Positions 1 through 8,020 of a stretch of 64,000 nucleotides of DNA are shown here, piece by piece. Location: positions 24,565 to 88,564 of the forward strand of contig JAPSKP010000004.1 of NCBI GenBank assembly GCA_031181585.1. Reading direction: 5' to 3'. Each line of letters begins with the position of its first letter. Position 1 is the first letter of the stretch. The DNA comes from Lysinibacillus sp. (GTDB lineage: Bacteria > Bacillota > Bacilli > Bacillales_A > Planococcaceae). Under the pieces are notes generated by a model that searched no databases, was not told the origin of the DNA, and saw nothing but the letters and a program-made list of their open reading frames with translations. Both the position numbers and the translations under genes were made by a program.

Positions 1-694
1 CTTGCTTGGAAAGAGTGAGTACTTTTCCTTCCAACTCATCAATATACTCGATTTTTAGCCGAATCCATTCTTTAGCGTTCTTTACATATCCCGCATGACA
101 ACAATACATATCTTCAAAATCATATGCTTCAATCTTTTGTAAGGACCTTCGTGTATCCAGTATATTTTCTTCAGTCAACACAACCTTCACTTTCGGAGAT
201 ACAAATAGGTCGCCTGTAAACATTGCACCAAGGTCACGGTTGTAAAAGGTAACATGGTCCTTTGTATGGCCAGGTGTTTCAATGACTTCCCATGTATGGT
301 TTCGCGAAGTGAATGTCTCATCTAAAGCTGTGGAAGAAAAAGGCGCGGATTCTCCCCATACGATTTGGCGATAGGTTGGGATACGGAATGGCTTTGGTGT
401 GAAAGAAGTCGATGATGAGTGGATAAATGCAGGAACATCCCGTTGATTTTGAAGATAAGCGACATTTCCTATATGATCCTCGTGGAAATGTGTAATATAG
501 ATGGCATCAAAATCTGCTTCACTAAAGTACGCTTTAAATTCTTCTAGTAAAGAGCTGGAGCCTGTATCAATCAAAATTCCATCTACATTGAAACTGTAGA
601 CACTCATCGGACTTCCCGGCACATTGGCTGTACATTTAGACATTAGAACACCGTTTTCTCTTTTAATTTCGCTGCTTTTTTCTATCTTTAACAT
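1..694 (-). CDS. MBL-fold metallo-hydrolase (3' end beyond window)
   Basis: Partial gene: reading leftwards from ATG at 692-694 the frame stays open to the window edge, about 231 codons. An AAGGAGAG ribosome-binding site precedes the start. The protein carries the metallo-beta-lactamase metal-binding motif THFHEDH, a later TPGHT histidine motif and a TGDLF aspartate motif, in the usual order for the family. Members are zinc hydrolases acting on very different substrates, such as thioesters, lactones and phosphodiesters, so the substrate cannot be given. It is probably cytoplasmic, since no signal peptide is visible. Not ribonuclease J or Z by length or motifs. Confidence 0.85.
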   Translation of the reverse strand, partial: MLKIEKSSEIKRENGVLMSKCTANVPGSPMSVYSFNVDGILIDTGSSSLLEEFKAYFSEADFDAIYITHFHEDHIGNVAYLQNQRDVPAFIHSSSTSFTPKPFRIPTYRQIVWGESAPFSSTALDETFTSRNHTWEVIETPGHTKDHVTFYNRDLGAMFTGDLFVSPKVKVVLTEENILDTRRSLQKIEAYDFEDMYCCHAGYVKNAKEWIRLKIEYIDELEGKVLTLSKQ

Positions 695-854
695 ACGAAT
701 CTCTCCTTAACGCTTTCTTTCTAGTATAACAAGCGAAAAAGGAAATGAACACCTATTCATTTTGTAAGCCTTTAAATTTTCCAGTTAAAACGAGGAATTT
801 TATCGGTAACTGTGTAATATAACATATCAACCCTTTGAATAAGGAGGTTAGAAG

Positions 855-1415
855 ATGGAGGAGGAATATACAGTGGAATGGACACTGCCGACATTGACTA
901 CCGAACGGCTAACGCTTCGAGCTGTCACGATGGATGATGCTGAAGATATGTTTACATATGGTTCCAATGAAAATGTTACGAAATATGTGCTCTGGCATAC
1001 ACATGAATCAATCGAGGATACAAAGAAATTTATCGAAATGGCTGTGGAAACGTATAAGATGCAGCCATTTTACCATTGGGGCATTATTTATAATGGAAAA
1101 TTCATTGGAACAATTGATTATGTGATGTTGCAGCAGCATAATAAAGTGGGAGAAATAGGCTATGTATTGGCAGAAGAATATTGGAATAAAGGAATTGTCA
1201 CCGAGGCAGCCAAAAAAGTGATTGAATTTGGCTTTCATAAGCTGGGTCTTGTGCGAGTCCAAGCCCGTTGTGTTACGGAAAATATTGGTTCTTCACGTGT
1301 TATGGAAAAAAGCGGCATGACCTATGAAGGTACTCTCCGAAAAGCTCTATTTATGAAGGGGAGTCATAGAGATGTTGAAATGTATGCCATTACAGATGAG
1401 GACAGTCGATCCTAA
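855..1415 (+). CDS. GNAT family N-acetyltransferase (RimJ/RimL type)
   Basis: A 186-residue single-domain acetyltransferase of the Acetyltransf_3/RimJ-like group. The N-terminal TERLTLRAV segment, the central GEIGYVL strand and the EAAKKVIEFGF helix followed by LVRVQARCVTENIGS are typical of the acetyl-CoA fold. The family acetylates the alpha-amino group of ribosomal proteins or small amines; which substrate applies here is unknown. An AAGGAGG site lies 7 bases upstream of the ATG. It is divergent from the MBL-fold gene, so the two may share a promoter region between 695 and 840. Confidence 0.85.
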   Translation: MEEEYTVEWTLPTLTTERLTLRAVTMDDAEDMFTYGSNENVTKYVLWHTHESIEDTKKFIEMAVETYKMQPFYHWGIIYNGKFIGTIDYVMLQQHNKVGEIGYVLAEEYWNKGIVTEAAKKVIEFGFHKLGLVRVQARCVTENIGSSRVMEKSGMTYEGTLRKALFMKGSHRDVEMYAITDEDSRS

Positions 1416-1454
1416 ATGCTAGCGGCAGAAAGGATAACGACAGCGTGATAAAAG

Positions 1455-1497
1455 GCGGAATGTGAAAGAAGGTACTGCCTTTACGCTCACATTCCGC
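1455..1497 (+). terminator. Inverted repeat between convergent genes
   Basis: Eleven-base perfect arms (1455-1465 and 1487-1497) separated by 21 bases form a hairpin between the acetyltransferase gene and the small convergent gene on the other strand. There is no clean T-tract on either side, so it may be a weak or bidirectional terminator. Confidence 0.35.
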
Positions 1498-1527
1498 TTG
1501 ATTCGTTCGTGTTCATTTGCCTGCCTC

Positions 1528-1674
1528 TTAGAAATCATTATCGTCAAAATTGTCTAGTGTACAGTTGCACTGCTCCTCACGCAGATAGGCATCATCATTT
1601 TCTGAAGATGGTTCGTACGTGTAAGGATACTTACTTGTTACTTGCTCTAAATAAATTTGATATGGCATAACCAT
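1528..1674 (-). CDS. Small acidic hypothetical protein (48 aa)
   Basis: A 48-residue reading frame starts at ATG 1672-1674 just after an AGAGGGGTG ribosome-binding site. The protein is soluble and acidic, with a C-terminal half rich in Asp, Asn and Glu and two cysteines in a CNC arrangement. No family is recognised. A second in-frame ATG two codons later could be used. The good ribosome-binding site and compositional bias argue for a real gene; its neighbour upstream is the divergent diguanylate cyclase gene. Confidence 0.55.
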   Translation of the reverse strand: MVMPYQIYLEQVTSKYPYTYEPSSENDDAYLREEQCNCTLDNFDDNDF

Positions 1675-1818
1675 CACCCCTCTTCTATTTTACAATATTC
1701 TGAATATTTTTTAAACAAAAATCATTATCATATTAAAAAAATTCTTTTCAATTTTCTAATTTATGTTAATATTTAGGTAATAAGTATATAGAAAAATATT
1801 TGAAAGGTAGGTGATTAG

Positions 1819-3225
1819 ATGGAAAGTATGTTTACCCAACAGGAGCAAAAGCAATATTATGAGCTTGCGGTAAAAAAGCTAAATAATGGTGAATATGAAG
1901 AAGCAGAAAAGCTCTTGCAGCTGCTGCAGGAAAGCTTTTTTCAAGAGCAGGATTTTGAGAGCTATATAAAAGTAAATATCGATTCACTTAAAATCCTAGT
2001 AAATTCACAAAGATATGAGGAAATGTTCGATTATATATTGGCAACAGAACCTTATGTTGAAGAGTATGCCGCAAAAAACGAACAACTCTCCTTCCGACTG
2101 ATCAAAGCTATCTTCCAGGACATTATGGGCATCCAGTCGCCGATTGCAGAGCTGAAAGAGTTATTGGAAGAAGCGATTGAAATTAACGACATTCGTCATA
2201 TTTTCAGAGCGGCCAATAACCTCCTGCATTCATACAACGAAGAGAAAAAAATTGGAGAAGGATATGCGCTAATCGAACGAATTACACCATACCTTGAGCA
2301 GGTGGAAGAAAATGACCCCCTTGCTCCCATGATGTTCTATATCAATTCCTTCGATATCTACTATGCACGGAAGGACTTTGACAATATCGAAAAAAACTTG
2401 CTGAAGCTCGAGAAAGATAGCATGTATAAGACGATTCCTTCGCTTGAATTCCCTTATTGGAGCATAAAAGGGCTTTATATTCTCCATCTAGGAAAAATTG
2501 AGCAAGCTAAATATTATTTTGAAAAAGCCTATAGCATGATCAAGGACAAGTTCTACTTTGTCAATGATATCGAGCGCTGGGTACATGCAATGAAAGACCA
2601 TGGAGAAATCGAACAGGCCTTTGCTTACCAGGTTCTATTAGTCGAAGCATTGCAGGAGCACATTGCGATGGAGAAAAAGATAAGGCGCTCTGAAATCATC
2701 TCGAAATTTTCCACTAATGGCGTTGTAGAGCGCCTGCATCATGACCGCCTGTCTGGGGCAAAAAGCCGGGCCTATTTTGAAGAGCAGCTAGAGAAGAACC
2801 GGGAGATTATTCACTATTCAGTAGCGGTGTTCGATGTGGATAAATTTAAGGCAGTGAATGATACGTATGGGCATCTAGTTGGCGACCAGGCAATCAAATT
2901 TATCTCATCTATAGCAATGAAATGGATGCCTAAAAATGATATGAAACTGATCCGCTACGGCGGAGATGAATTTATCATCTTTATGCCGTATCCGAAAGAA
3001 GAAATAGAAGAAGAAGTCAGCCGTCTCCGTCGCTTGATTGCTGAAAGCGATTTTATTGTCCGTGGTACGGGAGATGTCATCAATTTTGAAGTGAGTATAG
3101 GGGTAGGCTATACAGACGAGACACCTGCAACCTTAATCCAGTTATTTGAAACTGCCGATCATGCACTTTATTATGCAAAACAAAATGGACGGAATCAGGT
3201 TCGGTTCCACGAAGCGATACACTGA
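1819..3225 (+). CDS. TPR-containing diguanylate cyclase (GGDEF)
   Basis: 468 residues. Residues 1-290 are all-helical TPR-like repeats (for example NNGEYEEAEKLL and HLGKIEQAKYYFEKA); residues about 310-465 form a GGDEF domain with DVDKFKAVNDTYGH and an intact GGDEF at 381-385. The domain makes cyclic di-GMP from two GTP. No RxxD inhibitory site is visible just before the GGDEF motif, so product feedback may be absent. No membrane segment or signal peptide is seen, so it is probably cytoplasmic with the TPR region sensing a protein or peptide partner. Start: GGTAGGTG precedes ATG 1819. The next large gene encodes a TPR protein whose C-terminus resembles a shrunken GGDEF domain. Confidence 0.93.
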   Translation: MESMFTQQEQKQYYELAVKKLNNGEYEEAEKLLQLLQESFFQEQDFESYIKVNIDSLKILVNSQRYEEMFDYILATEPYVEEYAAKNEQLSFRLIKAIFQDIMGIQSPIAELKELLEEAIEINDIRHIFRAANNLLHSYNEEKKIGEGYALIERITPYLEQVEENDPLAPMMFYINSFDIYYARKDFDNIEKNLLKLEKDSMYKTIPSLEFPYWSIKGLYILHLGKIEQAKYYFEKAYSMIKDKFYFVNDIERWVHAMKDHGEIEQAFAYQVLLVEALQEHIAMEKKIRRSEIISKFSTNGVVERLHHDRLSGAKSRAYFEEQLEKNREIIHYSVAVFDVDKFKAVNDTYGHLVGDQAIKFISSIAMKWMPKNDMKLIRYGGDEFIIFMPYPKEEIEEEVSRLRRLIAESDFIVRGTGDVINFEVSIGVGYTDETPATLIQLFETADHALYYAKQNGRNQVRFHEAIH

Positions 3226-3228
3226 ACT

Positions 3229-3258
3229 CGAAAGTAATTTGATTACTTTCGCTTTTTT
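3229..3258 (+). terminator. Rho-independent terminator of the GGDEF gene
   Basis: Ten-base perfect stem (3229-3238 with 3242-3251), three-base loop, followed by a T-rich tract. It begins three bases after the stop codon. Confidence 0.85.
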
Positions 3259-3392
3259 ATTCGCTCTTTAGCCAGGGCTTCAATGCTAAGCGACATGGGG
3301 ACTTTAAAAGCATCTAATTCTAGCCTGCCAGCAGTGGATTTCTTATTGTATAAACTGCAGTTTTCATAAATAGACGTATAGTAAAACAATTT

Positions 3393-3426
3393 AAACGGTT
3401 CAGGAGGTTATCCTTGAGCCGTTTTT
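3393..3426. terminator. Hairpin downstream of a degraded SDR tail
   Basis: Arms 3393-3402 and 3415-3424 pair with one G-T wobble. On the minus strand it lies 9 bases past the stop codon of the SDR remnant and could be that lost gene's terminator; on the plus strand it is followed by a short T-run. Confidence 0.45.
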
Positions 3427-3432
3427 ATACTA

Positions 3433-3515
3433 TTACGGGGCAGTATAGCCTTCATTGATGACAAGCTCAGTACCCGCAATGTAAGATGCTTCGTCTCTTT
3501 TTCTGGCACTTTGGG
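3433..3515 (-). pseudogene. C-terminal remnant of a short-chain dehydrogenase
   Basis: The minus strand encodes about 25 residues ending DEASYIAGTELVINEGYTAP-stop. This matches the well-known end of classical SDR oxidoreductases (DEASYITG...LVVDGGYTA). Nothing upstream in any frame continues the fold, so only the last part of the gene survives. It shows that a gene has been lost from this interval. Enzyme specificity cannot be inferred. Confidence 0.6.
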
Positions 3516-3609
3516 GAGAAGTAAAGAATAAATTTACCTGCCTATAAAATGTATGGAGTGGTTATTTTATAGTATATTTACATATTACTTTTGAATAGGA
3601 GAGGAGGTT

Positions 3610-3681
3610 ATGATCAATATAATTAAGAAAAAAGTGAAGGAAGTTTTGTCATCTCATCACTCATCAAATATATACAAGTGA
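3610..3681 (+). CDS. Possible small peptide gene (23 aa) upstream of TPR protein
   Basis: An ATG directly after AGGAGAGGAGGTT opens a 23-codon frame giving a basic amphipathic N-terminal half (rich in Lys and Ile) and a Ser/His tail. It lies 90 bases upstream of the TPR protein gene on the same strand. A leader or a signalling peptide for the TPR protein is conceivable, but no secretion signal of the Phr type is obvious. The spacing between the Shine-Dalgarno site and ATG is short. Treat as tentative. Confidence 0.3.
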   Translation: MINIIKKKVKEVLSSHHSSNIYK

Positions 3682-3771
3682 AACAGGTCACTCCATCGTA
3701 AATAAAGTTTGTTGATTTCATTTTGAGGGAAATAGTTTCTTACAAAAATAAGCTGATATAGGTGATAAAAG

Positions 3772-4992
3772 ATGGCTATTAAACCCCGGATTGATGATGA
3801 GGCAATAAAAAACATCAAGTATTTAATCAAAATGGAGCGCTATAAGGAAGCAAAGGAGCTAGGGGAATACTTGTTAGAAGGTAATCCTTACATGGATGAC
3901 TTAGGTGTTGCCCTGTGTATCCAGCTTTTAGAAATATATATCGTTTTACATGACGGAGAAAGTTTCCAGCACTTATTCAACCTTCATGAGAAAAGCCTGA
4001 AGAATCATCAAGATCCTCTCGTTCAAACAAAAATAAACCTTCTGCTGGGTCACTATTACTTGCATATTGGTCATGATTATGAGGAATGCATTCAGCATTA
4101 TCAGCAAAGCATAAGCTTAGCTTTCCAGCATCATTTTCGTTTACATATGGTGGTGGCCATCAACAATCTGACAGCTGCTTTAGAAAAGCAGCATGTTCCG
4201 ATTCAGACAATCTACCAATTTTTGAAGTTTAACATAATTGTTGCTGAAAAAATGGGTGATCAAAATAGCGGCGGCTATGTGGAAGGTCATTTAATGTATT
4301 TCCGCATTATGACGATTCTTCGTAAGTTCGAGAGTGTAAAAAGAAAAATTGCCCTGTTTTTAGAAAAGGATTTGAATAATAAGACAAGAGTGCGCGTGTT
4401 ATATGCTCTTCAATATTGCCAATATACAGCGGGCGAATTTATAAAATCGCTGGAAACAAGTAAAAGAGCGCTTGCTATTCTAGAGCAGGATGCATCGATG
4501 AAGGAATATGTAGATGGTTATGAAAATATTTATAAGACCATGATGCTCGCAGCCAAAGCGATGAGTCTCCCGGTTTATAAGGCGTATGAGCAGCAATACG
4601 AGCATTATAGACGGCTAGGGGAGATACAAAAACAATTGAATAAAAATGTTTCTTCGGTAAGCTATGCAAATGAACCGAGTTATCAAAAAGGGAAGGATTT
4701 CTTCCGTACCATCGAATCGACTGAGGGTACATTTATCCTTATCCAGCATATAGATTTTCCGGCTATTCTACCTATCCTGACAAGGCATTATGCATCAATA
4801 TGGACGTGCTTGACGAATAGCATAGGTATCTTTATTCCGAAGCTGCTTTCCGAACAACAGGTAGATGCTCTTCTGCTGCCTCTAGCTGAAACGAAACACT
4901 ATACCTTTTGCTATACCAATGAAGCAGGCTTGGTTGGTAAGGATTACTATCACCTCTTGCAGGCACAGCTTTATTATAAAGAACGGTTCTAG
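3772..4992 (+). CDS. TPR-repeat protein with degenerate C-terminal GGDEF-like domain
   Basis: 406 residues without membrane segments. Residues 1-290 are helical TPR-like hairpins (MERYKEAKELGEYLL at the start, then repeats of similar length). Residues about 305-400 form a compact alpha/beta tail: a strand FILIQHIDF, a helix, a strand pair around SIWTCLTNSIGIFIP, a helix and a last strand. This order matches a stripped-down GGDEF fold but no GG[DE]EF motif is present, so cyclase activity is not expected. It is a paralogue of the protein at 19908-21158 and resembles the upstream TPR-GGDEF protein. Function unknown; a protein- or peptide-sensing regulator is an inference. Confidence 0.85.
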   Translation: MAIKPRIDDEAIKNIKYLIKMERYKEAKELGEYLLEGNPYMDDLGVALCIQLLEIYIVLHDGESFQHLFNLHEKSLKNHQDPLVQTKINLLLGHYYLHIGHDYEECIQHYQQSISLAFQHHFRLHMVVAINNLTAALEKQHVPIQTIYQFLKFNIIVAEKMGDQNSGGYVEGHLMYFRIMTILRKFESVKRKIALFLEKDLNNKTRVRVLYALQYCQYTAGEFIKSLETSKRALAILEQDASMKEYVDGYENIYKTMMLAAKAMSLPVYKAYEQQYEHYRRLGEIQKQLNKNVSSVSYANEPSYQKGKDFFRTIESTEGTFILIQHIDFPAILPILTRHYASIWTCLTNSIGIFIPKLLSEQQVDALLLPLAETKHYTFCYTNEAGLVGKDYYHLLQAQLYYKERF

Positions 4993-5027
4993 GAAACAAG
5001 CCAGTAAAAATTCATCACATAGTAAAG

Positions 5028-5061
5028 GACTCTTCCACGATCAGTGGGAGAGTCTTTTTTT
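5028..5061 (+). terminator. Rho-independent terminator
   Basis: Eleven-base stem with one wobble pair (5028-5038 with 5044-5054) followed by seven T residues, after the TPR protein gene. Confidence 0.88.
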
Positions 5062-5099
5062 GAAAGCAAGATACATGGCGTTTTCGGGGATAAAGGCTT

Positions 5100-5564
5100 T
5101 TATTCGGACCAATATTTTTCCATTAACTTAGTAGACCATTCAGGTTGCTTCACCTTTCCTCTTGGCAGAAATTCTGCCATTACTGGCTTTATATCAATGA
5201 CGGGAGTGCCATCGATGGCGTCTAAGCCCTTGACCACTAAAATTCTCTCGCGTACCTCTACTAGTTCGACTGTTGTCAGACCAAGCTTGTTTGGCCTATT
5301 TTTCCCTCGCTGTGCAAAAACGCCGACTTTAGGATAATCCGTATTATTTCGAGGATGTCTGGCCCCATATTGAATTTTTTCATCTGATACTTGGTCAAAG
5401 TAAAAAATGATATCTAAGTGAGAGAATTTACTAATTCCTGCTAGTGCTTCTTGTTGTAGATTCTCTGCTAGTTCAATTGTAGATATGACCGTTCCCCAGT
5501 GGTCATCCTCTACAGCCTTCCGTATATTGCGGACAAATGCCACGGGCTTAATTGAATAAGTCAT
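5100..5564 (-). CDS. trmO: TsaA/TrmO-like tRNA methyltransferase family protein
   Basis: 154 residues of the UPF0066/TsaA/YaeB family. Diagnostic segments are ARHPRNN, GVFAQRGKNRPNKLGLT and GLDAIDGTPVIDIKP. The E. coli member TrmO methylates N6-threonylcarbamoyladenosine at position 37 of tRNA-Thr using S-adenosylmethionine; this version is the short form without the C-terminal extension, as in many Firmicutes. An AAAGGAG site lies 9 bases before ATG. The gene stands alone, convergent with the TPR gene. Family assignment is firm; the exact tRNA substrate is inferred. Confidence 0.88.
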   Translation of the reverse strand: MTYSIKPVAFVRNIRKAVEDDHWGTVISTIELAENLQQEALAGISKFSHLDIIFYFDQVSDEKIQYGARHPRNNTDYPKVGVFAQRGKNRPNKLGLTTVELVEVRERILVVKGLDAIDGTPVIDIKPVMAEFLPRGKVKQPEWSTKLMEKYWSE

Positions 5565-5849
5565 ACTTATTAACTCCTTTCACTTATGGTTGAAGAAAAT
5601 TGTGCTGGATTTATCGTGTATATATTTTATCATCAGTAATTTTACTTTATATCACGCATCTTGCAGCTCTCTAAATAATAACCTAGCATTTGATAAAATG
5701 GAATATATAGTGAGATTGATTTTTGAAAGGGAATAGACGGTATCCCCGAGGCACTCAAAAGATGAAGATAAATTAACATGAGAATATTTTATCTTTCAAA
5801 CGATGTATTACGTATAGAGGCCTTTAAATCCAAAATAGGAGTATATTGT

Positions 5850-6416
5850 ATGAAAATTACAAGTGACAACTTTATAAAGTATTTTAAAAAGGGTAAGGAA
5901 TCAGCGCTTGAATATGTAATAGAGGAATATGCAGGGATTGTAAAAGCGATTGTCTACAATGCACTGAAATCATATAAAGATCCATATATGGTAGAAGAAT
6001 GTATGAGTGACGTTTTCATTGGTGCTTATGAAAATGCAAAGCAATTTGAAGGGGACACGGAGGATTTCCGGAAATGGCTCTGTACAATTGCTAAATTTAA
6101 GGCGGTGGATAAGCAGCGAAAGCTTGCAAGAAGTCCAGTAGTTACAGATGTAGATGAAATCAGCTCTACTGTCCATTCAGCAGAAGAGGAGTTTCTATTA
6201 AAGAGTGATACTCAGGATTTAATGAAAATGATGAAGAGCCTGGACAAGACCGACTGCGAAATATTTGTGATGAAATACTTTTTAAATATGAAAAATGAAG
6301 AGATCGGCAAGGCGGTCGGGATGACAAAAGCAGCCGTTGATAACCGGCTGTACCGGGGAAAGAAGAGTTTGAAGCAAATGTATGTAGGAGGAGTATTCAA
6401 TGAAGAAGGTGTATAA
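5850..6416 (+). CDS. ECF-type RNA polymerase sigma factor
   Basis: 188 residues from ATG 5850, chosen because AGGAG lies 8 bases upstream; the open frame extends to 5778 without a ribosome-binding site. Region 2 covers roughly residues 15-85 (YMVEECMSDVFIGAYENAKQFEG and FRKWLCTIAKFKAVDKQRK), and region 4 roughly 125-180 with a helix-turn-helix (NEEIGKAVGMTKAAVDNRL). It directs polymerase to alternative promoters. The stop overlaps the start of the next gene by 17 bases, tying it to a DUF4179 membrane protein that is expected to be its anti-sigma factor. The inducing signal is unknown. Confidence 0.92.
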   Translation: MKITSDNFIKYFKKGKESALEYVIEEYAGIVKAIVYNALKSYKDPYMVEECMSDVFIGAYENAKQFEGDTEDFRKWLCTIAKFKAVDKQRKLARSPVVTDVDEISSTVHSAEEEFLLKSDTQDLMKMMKSLDKTDCEIFVMKYFLNMKNEEIGKAVGMTKAAVDNRLYRGKKSLKQMYVGGVFNEEGV

Positions 6417-7509
6417 GCAATTCAACTTACTAAACATAGATACGGAGCTCGAGCCTATGAAAGTAAATAAACTGGAGATGGCCAGAATCAAGCAGCGCGT
6501 ACTAAAAAGGAGGAAAAGAAAGCAAATTCCTAAAATAGCGGGGGCAGCCGCCGCTATCCTTCTTATGGTAAATATTACAGCTGGTATAGCTTTTCCGGCC
6601 TATGCGGAGAAGATTCCTTTTCTTGCTAGCGTCTTCGATTACTTTAATGATGAAAATAAAGTTGTCTTTGAAGGCTATGAAGAATTTGCAACAGATATTG
6701 GTGTGACAAAGGAAAGCAATGGAATCAGCATTACCGTGACAGATGCTGTGTATGACGGCGAGAACGTTACAATCGCTTATACGATGAAGGGTGGAAAAGA
6801 ATTAGGGACGAGGCCAGGATTAGAAGGCTCATTCATTATTGAAGAGCTGGAGAAAAGATATCAATACGGTGGCTACTCCACACGCTATCTTGCAGAAAAG
6901 GTGGGTGAGCATGAATATGCGGGACTGTTCGTTTATCAGCTGGTGAAAGGAAGTAAGCCTGAGGAAGTGCATATTAATTGGGATGGGCATACCGTAATGG
7001 ATTTCAATAATGTCTCTACGGCTCATAAAGGAGATTGGGACTTCCAGTTCCACCTGAAAAAGCTGGAGAGCAAAACGACAAAACTGGCGGATGCTGGCGT
7101 GCTGCTGCAGGAAAATGGAATAGAAATAAATATGAGTAAGATGGTAACAACACCTGTGTCAACAACGCTGTATATGACAGAAAGAGTATTACATGATCAA
7201 TTCCAACCGCCAATCGATGACTGGCATGGTATAGATGTGGAGTATAAAGTTGTCGACAATCTAGGCAATGAGTACAAGACAATTAACGCTTACGACATTG
7301 GTGTTCATAGGGAGCTAAATAACCTGGGTCAAACCCGTCTGATGATGAACGTTATTCATGAGGATGCGAAGTCGCTCACGGTCACACCGTATGTGTCTAT
7401 TTTGAAATTAGGCATTCCCCTTGCAGTTGAAAATGGCAGTCTTAATTCTATTGAAGTAGTAGGAGAGCCATATATGATCGGACCGATAGAGGTTCCATTG
7501 TCTGAATAA
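6400..7509 (+). CDS. DUF4179 domain protein, probable anti-sigma factor
   Basis: 369 residues. A cytoplasmic N-terminus of about 45 residues ends in a very basic stretch (KRRKRKQ), followed by one membrane segment at about 48-68 (GAAAAILLMVNITAGIAF) and a large extracellular part with the DUF4179 signature (FDYFNDENKVV, NGISITVTDAVYDGENV) and a C-terminal beta domain. In Bacillales such proteins are encoded directly after ECF sigma genes and act as their membrane anti-sigma factors; that role is inferred from position and topology. Start: GGAGGAG before ATG 6400, inside the sigma gene, suggesting translational coupling. Confidence 0.88.
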   Translation: MKKVYKQFNLLNIDTELEPMKVNKLEMARIKQRVLKRRKRKQIPKIAGAAAAILLMVNITAGIAFPAYAEKIPFLASVFDYFNDENKVVFEGYEEFATDIGVTKESNGISITVTDAVYDGENVTIAYTMKGGKELGTRPGLEGSFIIEELEKRYQYGGYSTRYLAEKVGEHEYAGLFVYQLVKGSKPEEVHINWDGHTVMDFNNVSTAHKGDWDFQFHLKKLESKTTKLADAGVLLQENGIEINMSKMVTTPVSTTLYMTERVLHDQFQPPIDDWHGIDVEYKVVDNLGNEYKTINAYDIGVHRELNNLGQTRLMMNVIHEDAKSLTVTPYVSILKLGIPLAVENGSLNSIEVVGEPYMIGPIEVPLSE

Positions 7510-7510
7510 G

Positions 7511-7534
7511 GGCAGCAGCCAAAAGGCTGCTGCT
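7511..7534. repeat. Gene-proximal copy of duplicated terminator hairpin (element A)
   Basis: A 24-base sequence that is itself a hairpin (9-base stem, AAAA loop). It begins one base after the stop codon of the DUF4179 gene and is repeated exactly at 7734-7757. This copy has lost the T-tract, because repeat element A follows directly. Confidence 0.9.
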
Positions 7535-7733
7535 CAGCCTGTTGACAAACGCTTTCATTCATCGTTGCTTGCCTCGCTCGTCCGCTCATGAACTTAGGTT
7601 CTATTCGCGTCTTCGCTCGTCGGCGCGCCTTGTCTGGCAAGCGTTTTCAAGACAGGCTGGATAAACCTTCATTAAAAAATCTATCTAAAAAAACGTAAAG
7701 ACAAAGTCGAAAAACGACTTTGTCTTCACTCTG
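7535..7733 (+). mobile_element. 199-bp structured repeat element, copy A (terminator-associated)
   Basis: Non-coding element starting CAG and ending CTG. It has a 125-base module (7535-7659), a divergent linker, and a 46-base module (7688-7733). The 125-base module folds back on itself: its two ends are near-perfect complements over about 18 bases. The 46-base module is a hairpin (arms around AGACAAAGTCG). Copy B at 25266-25465 matches 118 of 125 and 43 of 46 bases. Both copies are the same way round relative to the gene they follow, and both lie between exact duplicates of that gene's terminator hairpin. No reading frame is convincing. I do not recognise the family; mobility is inferred from the duplication. 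Confidence 0.85.
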
Positions 7734-7734
7734 G

Positions 7735-7763
7735 GCAGCAGCCAAAAGGCTGCTGCTTTTTTT
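7735..7763 (+). terminator. Distal terminator hairpin with T-tract (element A)
   Basis: Second exact copy of the hairpin at 7511-7534, here followed by seven T residues. It is the functional intrinsic terminator for transcripts that read through the DUF4179 gene and element A. Confidence 0.9.
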
Positions 7764-7840
7764 ATGAACAGCTTCAAAAAATGTTTTTCAAAGCAGGTCA
7801 AAAGCATATTTACAAACTGCTGACTGAGGAGTAGAATACA

Positions 7841-7872
7841 TTCATTCATTCATTCATTCATTCATTCATTCA
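7841..7872. repeat. Tetranucleotide tandem repeat (TTCA)8
   Basis: Eight perfect tandem copies of TTCA immediately upstream of the c-di-AMP riboswitch. Such tracts are prone to slipped-strand length change, and this one lies where the promoter of the potassium channel gene would be expected. Confidence 0.95.
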
Positions 7873-7884
7873 AAATTTATATGG

Positions 7885-8012
7885 CTCAATCTCATGTAAT
7901 GAGAACGGAGGAACCAATCTTTTGGGGTTAATTCTGCATAGCAGAAGGGATGATAGACTCTTTCGCCATCCTACCCGTCAGCTAACTTCGTCGGCTAAAG
8001 CGAAGGAGGTCC
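7885..8012 (+). promoter_or_regulatory. c-di-AMP riboswitch (ydaO/yuaA type)
   Basis: The leader holds the conserved ydaO-class blocks in order: AACGGAGGAACCAAT, TTGGGGTTAATT, GAAGGGATGATAGACTC, and CCGTCAGCTAACTTCGT. This class binds cyclic di-AMP and switches expression off. It is well known upstream of potassium uptake genes, which fits the Ktr-type gene that follows. Boundaries are approximate. Confidence 0.9.
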
Positions 8013-8020
8013 TGTTATAT

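Noticed and set aside
5044..5337. Plus-strand 97-codon frame overlapping the TrmO-like gene
   Set aside because: Antisense shadow of a well-supported family protein.
7356..7640. Minus-strand 94-codon frame running into repeat element A
   Set aside because: Overlaps the DUF4179 gene antisense and ends in the structured repeat; copy B has changes that do not preserve a protein.
7535..7733. Element A as a group II intron or an insertion sequence
   Set aside because: Too short, no open frame and no intron domain V motif seen; the flanking hairpin duplication also does not fit intron insertion.
7535..7733. Element A as a riboswitch for the following potassium channel
   Set aside because: It lies before a strong terminator, and its sister copy is downstream of czcD with no gene following in that direction closely. 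The ydaO riboswitch is separate.
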